A DNA stretch of 64,000 nt from UBA7662 sp943369355. GTDB lineage: Bacteria; Bacteroidota; Bacteroidia; UBA7662. The position numbers were made by a program, and so were the translations under genes. Under the pieces are notes generated by a model, which had not been told where the DNA came from, made no database searches, and was given only the letters and a program-made list of their open reading frames with translations. The DNA lies in assembly GCA_943369355.1 (NCBI GenBank), contig CALRMX020000001.1:496001-560000 (forward strand), in the 5' to 3' direction. Shown piece by piece: positions 24,726-33,809 of this stretch; within the stretch, counting starts at the first letter, position 1, and every line of letters starts with the position of its first letter.

Positions 24726-25991
24726 ATGAGTAAGAATATTCCATTGGCCGAGCGCATGCGGCCTACAAAGCTCGAAGAATTCATAGGTCAACGACATCTC
24801 GTTGGCGAGGAAGGGGTTATTCGGAAAATAGTCGCGCGAGATGCCCTACCCTCGATGATTTTTTGGGGTCCTCCTGGTGTTGGCAAAACCACTTTGGCAC
24901 AATTGGTAGCACAATCTACGCGCAGACCATTTCATATACTCAGTGCCATTCAAGCCGGCGTAAAAGACTTGCGGGAGGTAATTGGCAAAGGAAGCGGAAG
25001 TTTATTTTCTCCCATTCTGTTTATCGACGAAATTCACAGATTCAACAAAGGCCAACAAGATGCACTGCTTGCCGCGGTAGAAAAAGGCCAGATTACCTTG
25101 ATTGGCGCTACCACCGAAAACCCATCTTTCGAGGTCAATGCCGCCCTTTTATCACGCTGCCAGGTTTATATTCTAGAATCGTTAAGCAAGGATGATTTGC
25201 TTAGTTTGGTGCAAAGATCGCTATCGGAAGACGATTACCTGAAAAACCGCGAGGTATACCTAGACGAAAGCGATGCCCTTTTACAACTTAGTGGCGGCGA
25301 TGCGCGCAAACTACTGAATCTATTCGAGCTCGTTACGGATGCTCATCCCGACCCGGTACACATTACCGACGAGCTCGTCATGCATACCGCGCAACAGCAT
25401 ATGGCCCGCTACGACAAGTCGGGAGAACAACATTACGACATCATTTCTGCTTTTATCAAATCGCTAAGGGGAAGCGACCCCAATGCAGCTGTCTACTATC
25501 TAGCGCGTATGGTAGTAGCTGGCGAAGACCCCTCCTTCATCGCCCGTCGCATGCTCATTATGGCATCGGAAGACATCGGAAACGCGAATCCAACTGCAAT
25601 GATCCTGGCCAAAAGCTGCATGGATGCTGTTCGCATGATCGGCTATCCTGAAGCGCGAATCGTACTTTCTCAAACGGCAATTTACTTGGCTTGTTCTGCC
25701 AAAAGTAATGCTTCCTATGTGGCCATTGACGATGCCATAGCCTTCGTTCAAAAAAGTGGAGATCAGGCGGTGCCTCTCCACTTACGCAATTCGCCTACAA
25801 AATTGATGAAGGAAATTGGCTATGGCGCCAACTACAAATATGCCCACGACTACCCCGGAAACTTCATTCATCAAGAATTTCTTCCAGAAACAGTGAGCGG
25901 AAAAAAATTCTACAATCCCGGGAATAATGCGCGCGAGAAAGAAATACGCGACCAACTGCGCAAATGGTGGCAGGATAAGTACAACTACTAA
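24726..25991 (+). CDS. rarA: replication-associated recombination protein RarA/MgsA (AAA+ ATPase)
   Basis: A 421-residue AAA+ ATPase related to clamp-loader subunits that acts at stalled replication forks. It shows LAERMRPTKLEEFIGQRHLVG, Walker A in GPPGVGKTTLAQLVA, Walker B and the following box in ILFIDEIHRFNKGQQDALL, sensor 1 GATTENPSFEVN and SGGDARKLLNLFEL. The C-terminal tetramerisation region (SLRGSDPNAAVYYLARM, EDIGNANP) is complete. It is divergent from mnmD. Confidence 0.95.
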   Translation: MSKNIPLAERMRPTKLEEFIGQRHLVGEEGVIRKIVARDALPSMIFWGPPGVGKTTLAQLVAQSTRRPFHILSAIQAGVKDLREVIGKGSGSLFSPILFIDEIHRFNKGQQDALLAAVEKGQITLIGATTENPSFEVNAALLSRCQVYILESLSKDDLLSLVQRSLSEDDYLKNREVYLDESDALLQLSGGDARKLLNLFELVTDAHPDPVHITDELVMHTAQQHMARYDKSGEQHYDIISAFIKSLRGSDPNAAVYYLARMVVAGEDPSFIARRMLIMASEDIGNANPTAMILAKSCMDAVRMIGYPEARIVLSQTAIYLACSAKSNASYVAIDDAIAFVQKSGDQAVPLHLRNSPTKLMKEIGYGANYKYAHDYPGNFIHQEFLPETVSGKKFYNPGNNAREKEIRDQLRKWWQDKYNY

Positions 25992-26224
25992 ATACCAAAA
26001 CAAACTAAGTTGGAGTCAATACACATATACTGACAAAGGAAGCAGTTCCCGTTGGCAAGATCTGTATCAAATTAAACTCCACCGATATCGTGCAAGTTTT
26101 ACTGGCTTGTATTCGCTTTGGATTTAGAACTTTTTGAGACAGTATTCACGCAAATTCCAAACTATTCCTTTCGTTTCACGGTTTTACAATCGAACTTTGT
26201 AGCTCCAAAAATGATGAAACTCGT

Positions 26225-26641
26225 ATGAAGCGTACCCACCTCATTTTAATCGTATTGATAGCTACCGCCATTGGGGTGATTATTAGTACAGTTGGCGACT
26301 CAAGCTCTTATGAAACCTTTGAAGTGGCTCGAGAGAATCCAGACGAAGAATACCATGTTGTAGGTACTTTAAGCCGTCCCGAGTCCATGATGTATAACCC
26401 TGAAGTTGATGCAAATTTATTTACATTTTACCTGAAAGACGGCAAAGGCGAAGAACATGAAGTGGTGTATTACGGCACGAAACCGCAAGACTTTGAACGG
26501 TCGGAGCAAGTGGTAATTGTCGGTAAAATGGAGGGTGAGCGTTTTAACGCCCAAAAAATCTTGACAAAATGCCCATCCAAATACACCGAAGATACAGTAG
26601 AAGTTAAAGAGCACGTAGCCACACCTCAGCCTCAGAATTAA
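26225..26641 (+). CDS. ccmE: cytochrome c maturation protein CcmE, cysteine (CxxxY) type
   Basis: A 138-residue membrane-anchored haem chaperone. One N-terminal helix (HLILIVLIATAIGVIIST) precedes an OB-fold domain (EEYHVVGTLS, FTFYLKDGKGEEHEVVYYG, EQVVIVGKMEGERFNAQKIL). The haem-binding His of the proteobacterial HxxxY motif is replaced by Cys: TKCPSKYTED, with the Tyr four residues on. Cysteine-type CcmE is known from archaea and some sulfate reducers. The stop overlaps the CcmF-like start as TAATG, supporting the assignment. Confidence 0.88.
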   Translation: MKRTHLILIVLIATAIGVIISTVGDSSSYETFEVARENPDEEYHVVGTLSRPESMMYNPEVDANLFTFYLKDGKGEEHEVVYYGTKPQDFERSEQVVIVGKMEGERFNAQKILTKCPSKYTEDTVEVKEHVATPQPQN

Positions 26642-29070
26642 TGGACGTACAATACATTGGTGAAAACCTTTTGCCCGGTAAACTGGGGCATGCATTTGTC
26701 ATCTTATCCTTCATTGCCTCTCTCTTTGCATTTATTGCTTACAGCTTCAGCAGTGCTAAAGTTGAAAATCAAGAGCTAAGCTGGAAACGACTTGGCCGTA
26801 TTGCCTTTTGGATACATGGTTTATCCGTGATCGGCATCGTGGTTACGCTCTTTTTCATTATCTACTTTCATTATTACGAATATTTTTATGCTTGGTCGCA
26901 TGCTTCTAGAGCACTCCCCACGCATTATATCGTCTCAGCATTCTGGGAAGGCCAAGAAGGTAGCTTTTTACTTTGGACATTCTGGCACATTGTCATAGGT
27001 CTAGTATTGATGTATTCTGCCAAAAACTGGGAAGCACCCGTAATGTCAGTTGTCTCTTTAGCTCAAGTAGCCTTAAGTTCCATGCTTATTGGCGTTTATG
27101 TTTTGGAGTATAAAATCGGTAGCAGCCCATTTATCCTTCTTCGCGAGGCCATGGAAGCCCCTATTTTTGCTCAAGCCAACTATTTGGAGTTTATTACCGA
27201 CGGTAATGGCTTGAATCCGCTTCTGCAAAATCCATGGATGGTCATACATCCTCCAGTTTTGTTTCTGGGATTCGCTTCCACGATAGTTCCTTTTGCATTT
27301 GCGTTAGCCGGACTTTACAAACGAGATTACAGTGGCTGGATCACCCCTGCCCTTCCATGGACCTTGTTTGGCGTGATGATTCTGGGTACAGGTATCATCA
27401 TGGGCGGTGCCTGGGCATACGAATCACTCAACTTTGGTGGCTATTGGGCTTGGGATCCCGTCGAAAATGCTTCTTTGGTTCCTTGGCTCACTATGATAGG
27501 TGCCGTTCACGTAATGAATGCCTATAAGCGCACAGGCAATTCGCTCCCTACCACCTTCATTCTGGTAATCGTAACCTTTATCCTCATTCTATACGCCACC
27601 TTCTTAACCCGTTCGGGTGTTCTAGGCGATTCTTCGGTACACTCCTTCACCGATTTAGGCATGTCGGGTCAGTTACTCGTCTTCTTAGGCATATTTGTTA
27701 TACTGGGCATTTATTTTCTCGTCAAAAGATGGAAAGAATTCCCACGGAAGTCGGAAGAAGAAAGTACCTATAGCCGAGAGTTCTGGTTATTTATAGGTTC
27801 ACTGGTTCTTATGCTGAGTGCATTCCAAGTACTTGCCACTACCTCAATTCCTGTATTTAATAAAATCTTCGGCACCAATGTAGCACCGCCCGCCGACCCT
27901 ATTGGTCACTATAACCAATGGCAGCTGCCAATGGCCATTCTGATATTAGTATTGACTACTATTGGCCAGTTACTGAAATACAAAAAGAGCTCACCAGCCG
28001 AATTTTACAAGCGTTTAATGTGGCCTTTTATTGCGGCAGTAGGCCTCACATTGGCCGTGTTTATACCTTACGAAATTTACGCAGGTCCGTACATTGCTTT
28101 GATTTTTGCATCCGCTTTTGCCTTGTTCGGGAACTTGGAAATGATGCGTACGCAGTTTAAAAAAATTAAAACTGCAGGCGCAGCAGTTGCTCATATTGGT
28201 TTTGCTTTGATGATGTTGGGGGTACTAATTTCATCTGCCCGCAAGGAAGTGGTATCGATAAATCAATCGGGCTACAGCTACGGAGAAAATTTTGACGAAA
28301 AGGCTAATCGTGAAAATGTATTACTCTGGAAAGACGAACCGTTGGAGATGAACGACTATCGGGTAACCTATGTAGGGGACTCAGTGGCCGAACCCAATCA
28401 TTATTACAAGGTATTTTACGAGAAACTCAATGCCGACCGTACTGTGGCTTATAGCTTTATGCTTACGCCAAATGCGCAGATTAACCCTAAAATGGGCTTA
28501 ATAGCCAGTCCCGATACCAAACATTATTTAGGTCACGACTTGTACACGCATGTCACGCAAGTGATCGATAAATCAACCGTAAAAGATCAACCGGCCTACA
28601 AAGACCCGAAGGCATATACCTTCAAAGTAAATCAAGCCGATACGGTGATGTTGGCCGACAACCTGCTCATTTTAGAGGGCTTGAATACCAACCTAAGTGC
28701 TGAGATGGCGGAAAAAACGGCAGGAGCCGAAATAGCAGTTTCTGCCCGATTAAAGGTTAAAACGCTGCAAGGTGATCGTATGTTAGAGCCTGTATATGCG
28801 ATTAAAAATGGCACCGAGTTCAGGTACGATGCGACCGACGAGGCCTTGCAAGTGAGCTTTCAAAAAATAGACCCTAAAAGTGGTACTATACAGTTGCTTA
28901 TCGCTGAAAAAAATCCAGGTCCCAAAGAATATGTGATCATGAAAGCGATTAAGTTTCCGATGATCAATTTGTTGTGGCTGGGAACAGTGGTTTTGATCAT
29001 TGGCTTTAGTATGGCTGTTATGGACAGGTACAGAGAAGCCAAAAGAATTGAAAGCCGTGCAACTGCCTAA
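26641..29070 (+). CDS. ccmF: CcmF-like cytochrome c haem lyase component
   Basis: An 809-residue polytopic membrane protein attaching haem to apocytochrome c on the outer side of the inner membrane. The haem-handling WWD motif is GGYWAWDPVENASLVPWL, preceded by NPWMVIHPPVLFLGF with a conserved His. The N-terminal HYIVSAFWEGQEGSFLLWTFWH block is typical of CcmF. A large soluble loop of about 230 residues lies before the final helix. It receives haem from CcmE, encoded just upstream. Other ccm genes are not in this window. Confidence 0.92.
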   Translation: MDVQYIGENLLPGKLGHAFVILSFIASLFAFIAYSFSSAKVENQELSWKRLGRIAFWIHGLSVIGIVVTLFFIIYFHYYEYFYAWSHASRALPTHYIVSAFWEGQEGSFLLWTFWHIVIGLVLMYSAKNWEAPVMSVVSLAQVALSSMLIGVYVLEYKIGSSPFILLREAMEAPIFAQANYLEFITDGNGLNPLLQNPWMVIHPPVLFLGFASTIVPFAFALAGLYKRDYSGWITPALPWTLFGVMILGTGIIMGGAWAYESLNFGGYWAWDPVENASLVPWLTMIGAVHVMNAYKRTGNSLPTTFILVIVTFILILYATFLTRSGVLGDSSVHSFTDLGMSGQLLVFLGIFVILGIYFLVKRWKEFPRKSEEESTYSREFWLFIGSLVLMLSAFQVLATTSIPVFNKIFGTNVAPPADPIGHYNQWQLPMAILILVLTTIGQLLKYKKSSPAEFYKRLMWPFIAAVGLTLAVFIPYEIYAGPYIALIFASAFALFGNLEMMRTQFKKIKTAGAAVAHIGFALMMLGVLISSARKEVVSINQSGYSYGENFDEKANRENVLLWKDEPLEMNDYRVTYVGDSVAEPNHYYKVFYEKLNADRTVAYSFMLTPNAQINPKMGLIASPDTKHYLGHDLYTHVTQVIDKSTVKDQPAYKDPKAYTFKVNQADTVMLADNLLILEGLNTNLSAEMAEKTAGAEIAVSARLKVKTLQGDRMLEPVYAIKNGTEFRYDATDEALQVSFQKIDPKSGTIQLLIAEKNPGPKEYVIMKAIKFPMINLLWLGTVVLIIGFSMAVMDRYREAKRIESRATA

Positions 29071-29824
29071 ACTTCATTTGCTCGGTACCGGTCGTTTGGC
29101 ATGGTCACTCGCCAAGGCTTGGAAAGCAAATCACGGTGAAATTGGCACTGTATACGGTCGTAATCCTAGTGAAGCTCAAAGTTTGGCGACAGCCTTTGAA
29201 GGCACCGCAATTACACAAATCAATACCGAGAGATCAGGATGGCTTGTTCTTGCGGTTAGCGACGATGCACTTTTTCAGTTAGCACAAACACTTGCACCGA
29301 ATCCCAATGTCCTAGTCGTTCACTGTAGTGGCACCTCCACCTTGGAGATATTGAACACGCATCCTTATTCAGCTGTACTCTGGCCCCTGCAAAGTATGCA
29401 GAAAGCTGGAAATGATTGGAGCACCATTCCTCTATTTACCGAAGGGCGCAGTATGAACGATGCAGCACTCATCAATCATATTGCCTCTACGCTTTCCAGT
29501 ATAGTAGTGCCTACTAACAGTTTACAGCGACAGCAGTACCACTTGGCTGCAGTGATGGCTGGTAACTTTAGTAATGCGCTTTATCAACAGGTTTACAGCT
29601 ATTTAAAAGAACTCGGACTTGATCCTCGTTACCTACTACCCATCCTAACGAAGGGTCTTGAGAACCTCATGGAAACGCCCCCAAAACTAAAACAGACAGG
29701 TCCAGCAGTGCGAGGTGATGAAAAGGTAATGCAAGCGCACCTTCAATTGCTTCGGGAAAAACCAGAGCTCATCCAACTGTATGAACTGATGAGCGGATTA
29801 ATCGCGCGGGAAGCGAAAAAATAA
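29057..29824 (+). CDS. Rossmann-fold and DUF2520 domain protein
   Basis: A protein of about 255 residues. The N-terminal NAD(P)-binding region reads KLHLLGTGRLAWSLAKAW. The C-terminal DUF2520 half includes VVHCSGTSTLEILN, AVLWPLQSM and AVMAGNFSNALYQQVYSYL. It resembles pyrroline-5-carboxylate reductase or F420-dependent reductases in layout, but no substrate is known. No ATG fits; GTG 29057, or TTG 29048, lies inside the last codons of the CcmF gene (stop at 29070), so translation is probably coupled. KdsC-like and UbiA-like genes follow. Confidence 0.8.
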   Translation: MQLPKLHLLGTGRLAWSLAKAWKANHGEIGTVYGRNPSEAQSLATAFEGTAITQINTERSGWLVLAVSDDALFQLAQTLAPNPNVLVVHCSGTSTLEILNTHPYSAVLWPLQSMQKAGNDWSTIPLFTEGRSMNDAALINHIASTLSSIVVPTNSLQRQQYHLAAVMAGNFSNALYQQVYSYLKELGLDPRYLLPILTKGLENLMETPPKLKQTGPAVRGDEKVMQAHLQLLREKPELIQLYELMSGLIAREAKK

Positions 29825-29837
29825 GTTTATTTGCTCC

Positions 29838-30356
29838 ATGAACGTTAAAGAGGCCTTCAGGCACATCAATACATTTGTATTCGACGTAGATGGTGTACTT
29901 ACCGACGGTAGCATACTGGTAACCAATCAAGGCGAAGAGTATCGTGTTATGCACACCAAAGACGGCTATGCATTGCAGCATGCAGTGAAATGCGGATATA
30001 CGATTATCGTTATTTCAGGTGGCAAATCAGAGGGAGTTTTGCTCCGACTAAAACGGTTGGGAATTACCGAGGTTCATCTTGGTATACACGATAAAAAAGC
30101 ATTGCTCGCCTCGTTGATAGCGCGTTTTGGCTTACAACCCAATGAAATGATTTATATGGGCGACGACCTCCCCGATTTGCCCGCAATGCCTTTAGCCCGA
30201 ATTATAGCCTGTCCGTCAGATGCTGTACCTGAGGTAAAAGCAATTGCCCACTATCATTCACCTTTTGCAGGTGGAAGCGGTTGTGTGCGCGACCTAATTG
30301 AACAAGTTTTGCGATTGCAAGGCAAGTGGCATCTGAGCAACACCACAAGTGCATGA
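29838..30356 (+). CDS. KdsC-like HAD phosphatase
   Basis: A 172-residue HAD-superfamily phosphatase of the 3-deoxy-manno-octulosonate 8-phosphate phosphatase type, with no cap domain. Motif I is FVFDVDGVLTDGS, motif II IVISGGKS, and motif III/IV IYMGDDLPDLPAM. The C-terminal GGSGCVRDLIEQVLRLQGKW is typical of KdsC. A role in Kdo synthesis is plausible, but no kdsA or kdsB gene is nearby. It is followed by an ATGA overlap with the UbiA-like gene. Confidence 0.85.
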   Translation: MNVKEAFRHINTFVFDVDGVLTDGSILVTNQGEEYRVMHTKDGYALQHAVKCGYTIIVISGGKSEGVLLRLKRLGITEVHLGIHDKKALLASLIARFGLQPNEMIYMGDDLPDLPAMPLARIIACPSDAVPEVKAIAHYHSPFAGGSGCVRDLIEQVLRLQGKWHLSNTTSA

Positions 30357-31282
30357 AAGGAAAAATTGCAGTTTTTCGCCCCCTGAACTTAATCATGATG
30401 ATGGTGCTCATGCAGAGCATCTTTCATTTTTTGATAAAGCCAATTTACAACTCCCTCGATTTACAGTTTGTACTCGATGAGTTTCATCATTTCTTGCTTG
30501 CGTTAGATTGGGCATTGATTGCAGCTGGCGGCTATTTAATCAATAATTATTACGACTACGAAACCGACCGTTTCAATAAGCCTGAAAGATTACAGGTCAG
30601 CAAGGAATGGCTTTTGAAGACTTATTTTCCGGTTGCTTTTTTGTCGATCATTCTTGGTGCCTATTTGGGCTGGAAAGCAGGGCTGTTAAACCTCGGCGTA
30701 ATTGGAATCATCTGTACTTTTTTGCTCTGGAAATACGCCGAAGATTGGAAAGGGAAGTCGGGACTCGGGTCAGTAGTGGTTTCACTTCTAATAGCACTAC
30801 TCGTTTGGTTACCTGCCATTTTCGAATTCGTTAGTTTAAGCGTACTTCAAACCGTAGCCCCTTATTCCCTGCGTTATCTCGTAATCACGCTGGGAGTTTA
30901 TGCTGCTTTTGCTTTTTTAGTCAATTTAATTAGAGAATTGGTAAAAACTTTGGAAGACGAAAAAGGCGACCGCGCGACCGGCTGGAATACGTTTGCCGTT
31001 GCTTTTGGGGAGAAAAAGACACAACTCACTCTTTGGTGGTTATTCGCTATTGCAGCTGGTGGAATTATCTACATACTCTACTTACAATCACTGTCTTCGG
31101 ATCTTTTACCTATGTTTTACACTGTACTTGCGGTGTTTATACCCGAATTGATTTGTTTGTATTTATTCTACAAAGCTCAAAAGAGTGGTAACTATAGCAC
31201 ACTTAGTAAATCACTTAAACTATGGATGTTCGGCGGTATTTCAACTTTAGCGGCCTATTATCTTCTTTTTCTTTATAGTTAA
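30353..31282 (+). CDS. UbiA family prenyltransferase
   Basis: A 309-residue polytopic membrane enzyme transferring prenyl groups. The first Asp-rich motif is INNYYDYETDRFNKPERL and the second is NLIRELVKTLEDEKGDRATGW. Both bind prenyl diphosphate through Mg ions, although the usual leading N-D of motif I reads N-N here. It is close to the geranylgeranylglycerol-phosphate geranylgeranyltransferase annotation common in Bacteroidota. The acceptor is not known. The start is ATG 30353, overlapping the phosphatase gene by four bases. Confidence 0.85.
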   Translation: MKGKIAVFRPLNLIMMMVLMQSIFHFLIKPIYNSLDLQFVLDEFHHFLLALDWALIAAGGYLINNYYDYETDRFNKPERLQVSKEWLLKTYFPVAFLSIILGAYLGWKAGLLNLGVIGIICTFLLWKYAEDWKGKSGLGSVVVSLLIALLVWLPAIFEFVSLSVLQTVAPYSLRYLVITLGVYAAFAFLVNLIRELVKTLEDEKGDRATGWNTFAVAFGEKKTQLTLWWLFAIAAGGIIYILYLQSLSSDLLPMFYTVLAVFIPELICLYLFYKAQKSGNYSTLSKSLKLWMFGGISTLAAYYLLFLYS

Positions 31283-31284
31283 TC

Positions 31285-31860
31285 ATGTTGATCTTATCGC
31301 ATCCTCTTGTCCTGGGTTCAGCCTCTCCACGCAGGCAACAATTGCTGCAAGGCATGGGATTTTCATTTACAACTCGGGTATTGGAAGTCGACGAATCCTT
31401 TCCTCCTGAGATTGAAATCACCCAGGTAGCCGAATTTTTAGCTAAGAAAAAAGCCGATGCACACAAGAAGCAGCTGAAAAACGAATTGCTGATTACTGCA
31501 GATACTATAGTTGCGTTAGACGGTGAAGTGTTGGGCAAACCCGAGAACATCGATCACGCGGCCCAATTGCTCCGTAAACAAAGCGGAAAGAAACAAACTG
31601 TTTACACAGGAGTATGCCTACTCACCGAATCTGAATTATACAGCTTTAGTGTAGCCACAGATGTGTTTTTTAGGCCTTTGAGTGAATCAGAAATCCAATA
31701 TTATTTGGCCAATTACCAACCCTTCGATAAGGCAGGTAGTTATGGCGTTCAAGAATGGATGGGATATGTTGGCGTTGCTAGAATTGAGGGTTCATACACC
31801 AACGTAATGGGCTTCCCTACTTCCGAAGTATACAATGCCTTGCAAAAATTTGCTCTTTAA
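31285..31860 (+). CDS. maf: Maf family nucleotide pyrophosphatase
   Basis: A 191-residue house-cleaning pyrophosphatase of the dTTP/UTP-hydrolysing (YhdE) type, removing non-canonical or excess nucleotides. Motifs are LVLGSASPRRQQLLQGMG, ITADTIVALDGEVLGKP and the C-terminal FDKAGSYGVQEWMG with IEGSYTNVMGFP. It starts two bases after the UbiA-like gene and is the last gene of the ccmE operon. It converges on cdd with a one-base gap. Confidence 0.93.
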   Translation: MLILSHPLVLGSASPRRQQLLQGMGFSFTTRVLEVDESFPPEIEITQVAEFLAKKKADAHKKQLKNELLITADTIVALDGEVLGKPENIDHAAQLLRKQSGKKQTVYTGVCLLTESELYSFSVATDVFFRPLSESEIQYYLANYQPFDKAGSYGVQEWMGYVGVARIEGSYTNVMGFPTSEVYNALQKFAL

Positions 31861-31861
31861 T

Positions 31862-32338
31862 TCACAAATCAAAGCTAAAAGGCAAAAAATGTGCAATGCT
31901 TTCAGCCTTGAATACCTCATTTCCCATGCCCTTTAAAATGACCGATATGGCTGTCTTTTGTCTCTTTTCAACTTCCCTCAATACTTGGAGGCAAGCACCG
32001 CAAGGTACTGCTGGGTTAGTTGCGTCGTGTTTTGCGGATTGAGCAATAATTGCCAAACTTCTGATTTTCACACCAGGGTATTGTGCTCCAGCCGTGAAAA
32101 ATGCAACGCGCTCTGCACACAAACCACTAGGAAATGCAGCATTTTCTTGATTACTTCCGCAAATAACAACTCCATTCTCAAGTTCAATAGCAGCCCCAAC
32201 ATAAAATTCAGAATATGGAGCATGAGCTGTTTGGGCAGTCTTTACAGCTTGGTGGATCAAATTCATTTCGAAATCTGATAAGTCTTTTGGATACGTTACC
32301 ACCTCAAGTACACATTCTACTCTTTTGAATACTTTCAT
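31862..32338 (-). CDS. cdd: cytidine deaminase
   Basis: A 158-residue zinc enzyme of pyrimidine salvage, converting cytidine and deoxycytidine to uridine forms. The catalytic segment ENAAFPSGLCAERVAFF holds the Cys-Ala-Glu motif, and AVPCGACLQVLREV supplies the other two zinc cysteines. APYSEFYVGAAIELENG is the substrate region. ATG 32338 is preferred; the open frame to 32416 overlaps the divergent gene and is atypical. Confidence 0.92.
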   Translation of the reverse strand: MKVFKRVECVLEVVTYPKDLSDFEMNLIHQAVKTAQTAHAPYSEFYVGAAIELENGVVICGSNQENAAFPSGLCAERVAFFTAGAQYPGVKIRSLAIIAQSAKHDATNPAVPCGACLQVLREVEKRQKTAISVILKGMGNEVFKAESIAHFLPFSFDL

Positions 32339-32407
32339 AGTTAATTTTTCAATCTCCTCGCGCTTGGTTTTGCTAATATTGCTGAAATTTTCAAATACAC
32401 AGCTTCT

Positions 32408-33757
32408 GTGAAACATATACTCGTTATTGGCGCAGGCCGCTCCTCAACCTACCTTATTCAATACCTCCTCGATCATGCAATGGCACTCGACTGGAAAATT
32501 ACGGTTGGTGACCTTCAACTCAGTTGGGCAGAATCACGAATAGGAACCCATCCAAGAGGTGCTGCTATTGCTATTGATTTAGCTGATGAAGTAGCGTTAC
32601 GTAAAATAATTATAGAAGCAGATGTAGTCGTTTCTTTAGCCCCGGCAGATAAGCACATTAAAATAGCAGAAGTATGTCTTGCCGAGTCTAAATCGCTGTT
32701 CACAGCATCTTACGTATCGAACGAAATGGCTGCATTGCAAGAAGAAGTAAAAAAGAAAGGACTACTTTTTCTAAATGAACTGGGCTGTGACCCAGGTATT
32801 GACCACATGTCGGCATTAAAGATTATTACCGACATACAAGCAAAAGGCGGTGTTCTTAACGCTTTTCACAGCTATACTGGGGGTTTAGTTACCCAAGAGT
32901 CGAACGACCATCCTTGGCATTATAAGTTCAGTTGGAATCCACGAAATGTCATACTCGCGGGTCAACCTGGGCCAGCAAGGTATCTTGCCAATGGCGTAGT
33001 TCGCTATCTACCCTACCAACGTTTGTTTGCCGAGCGAGAAATAATCGATGTTCCTGGCTTTGGAAAGCTCGAAGGTTACGCCAACCGAGATTCGTTGCCC
33101 TACCGTGAATTATATGGTCTTGAAGAAATTGGCACTTTAATTAGAGGTACCCTGAGATTTCCGACCTATTGCGACGCATGGCATGTGTTTGTATGGCTGG
33201 GCATGACCGACGACAAGCTAATTTTCAACAAATGTGGCGAGCTTCGTTACCGAGATTATTTACTCGCCTTTTTAAGTCCAGATTCTGCCACTACGGTACG
33301 GGAAAGTTTTAGCAATACATTAAAAATTAAACTGGGTTACTCTGATATACTTATTTCTGATATCCTCACTAAGTTCGATTACTTAGAGCTTTTCAGCGAT
33401 AGGACATTTCAAGTGGAGCAAGCCAGTTCGGCTCAACTCCTACAAATAATACTGGAGGAAAAGTGGAAACTTACTGCTATCGACCGTGACCTATTGGTGA
33501 TGTATCATAAATTCGAATATGAACTCCAAGGCACAAAAAGAACGATTACCAGTACCTTGGTGCTAGAAGGAGAAGACAATGTTAAAACCGCTATGGCGAA
33601 GACAGTGGGTTTGCCCCTCGCAATCGCAGTACGCTTGTATCTCGAAAAGAAGTATGTTTCTACCGGAGTGGAGATTCCAAATAACCCGCTATTGTATCAA
33701 CCTATTCTGCATGAATTGGAGGAATATGGTATTCACTTCAATGAATTAGAGGCATAA
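32408..33757 (+). CDS. saccharopine dehydrogenase-like oxidoreductase
   Basis: A 449-residue NAD(P)-dependent enzyme of the LYS9/saccharopine dehydrogenase family. The Rossmann start is KHILVIGAGRSSTYLIQYLL, followed by DVVVSLAPADKHIKIAEVCL, ELGCDPGIDHMSALKII and SYTGGLVTQESNDHPWHYKFSW. In the family it interconverts saccharopine with lysine or glutamate plus semialdehyde; the direction here is unknown. The start is a GTG at 32408, with no in-frame ATG before the Rossmann motif. It is divergent from cdd across 69 bases. Confidence 0.87.
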   Translation: MKHILVIGAGRSSTYLIQYLLDHAMALDWKITVGDLQLSWAESRIGTHPRGAAIAIDLADEVALRKIIIEADVVVSLAPADKHIKIAEVCLAESKSLFTASYVSNEMAALQEEVKKKGLLFLNELGCDPGIDHMSALKIITDIQAKGGVLNAFHSYTGGLVTQESNDHPWHYKFSWNPRNVILAGQPGPARYLANGVVRYLPYQRLFAEREIIDVPGFGKLEGYANRDSLPYRELYGLEEIGTLIRGTLRFPTYCDAWHVFVWLGMTDDKLIFNKCGELRYRDYLLAFLSPDSATTVRESFSNTLKIKLGYSDILISDILTKFDYLELFSDRTFQVEQASSAQLLQIILEEKWKLTAIDRDLLVMYHKFEYELQGTKRTITSTLVLEGEDNVKTAMAKTVGLPLAIAVRLYLEKKYVSTGVEIPNNPLLYQPILHELEEYGIHFNELEA

Positions 33758-33788
33758 AAAAATCCTTGCTGATTATCTCAGCAAGGAT
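33756..33788 (-). terminator. terminator of pckA
   Basis: An 11-bp perfect stem, ATCCTTGCTGA (33762-33772) and TCAGCAAGGAT (33778-33788), with loop TTATC. On the minus strand it is followed by a run of seven T (A-run 33756-33762 on the plus strand). It lies 21 bases after the pckA stop. Confidence 0.88.
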
Positions 33789-33809
33789 CCTGGATTAGAA
33801 TAATGCGAA

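Noticed and set aside
25992..26224. Longest intergenic gap, with a 66-codon frame running from rarA into it
   Set aside because: No start context, no protein family, no tRNA-like fold or strong hairpin seen; treated as noncoding.
33756..33788. Hairpin as terminator of the plus-strand saccharopine dehydrogenase-like gene
   Set aside because: The T-run follows the stem only on the minus strand, so it belongs to pckA.
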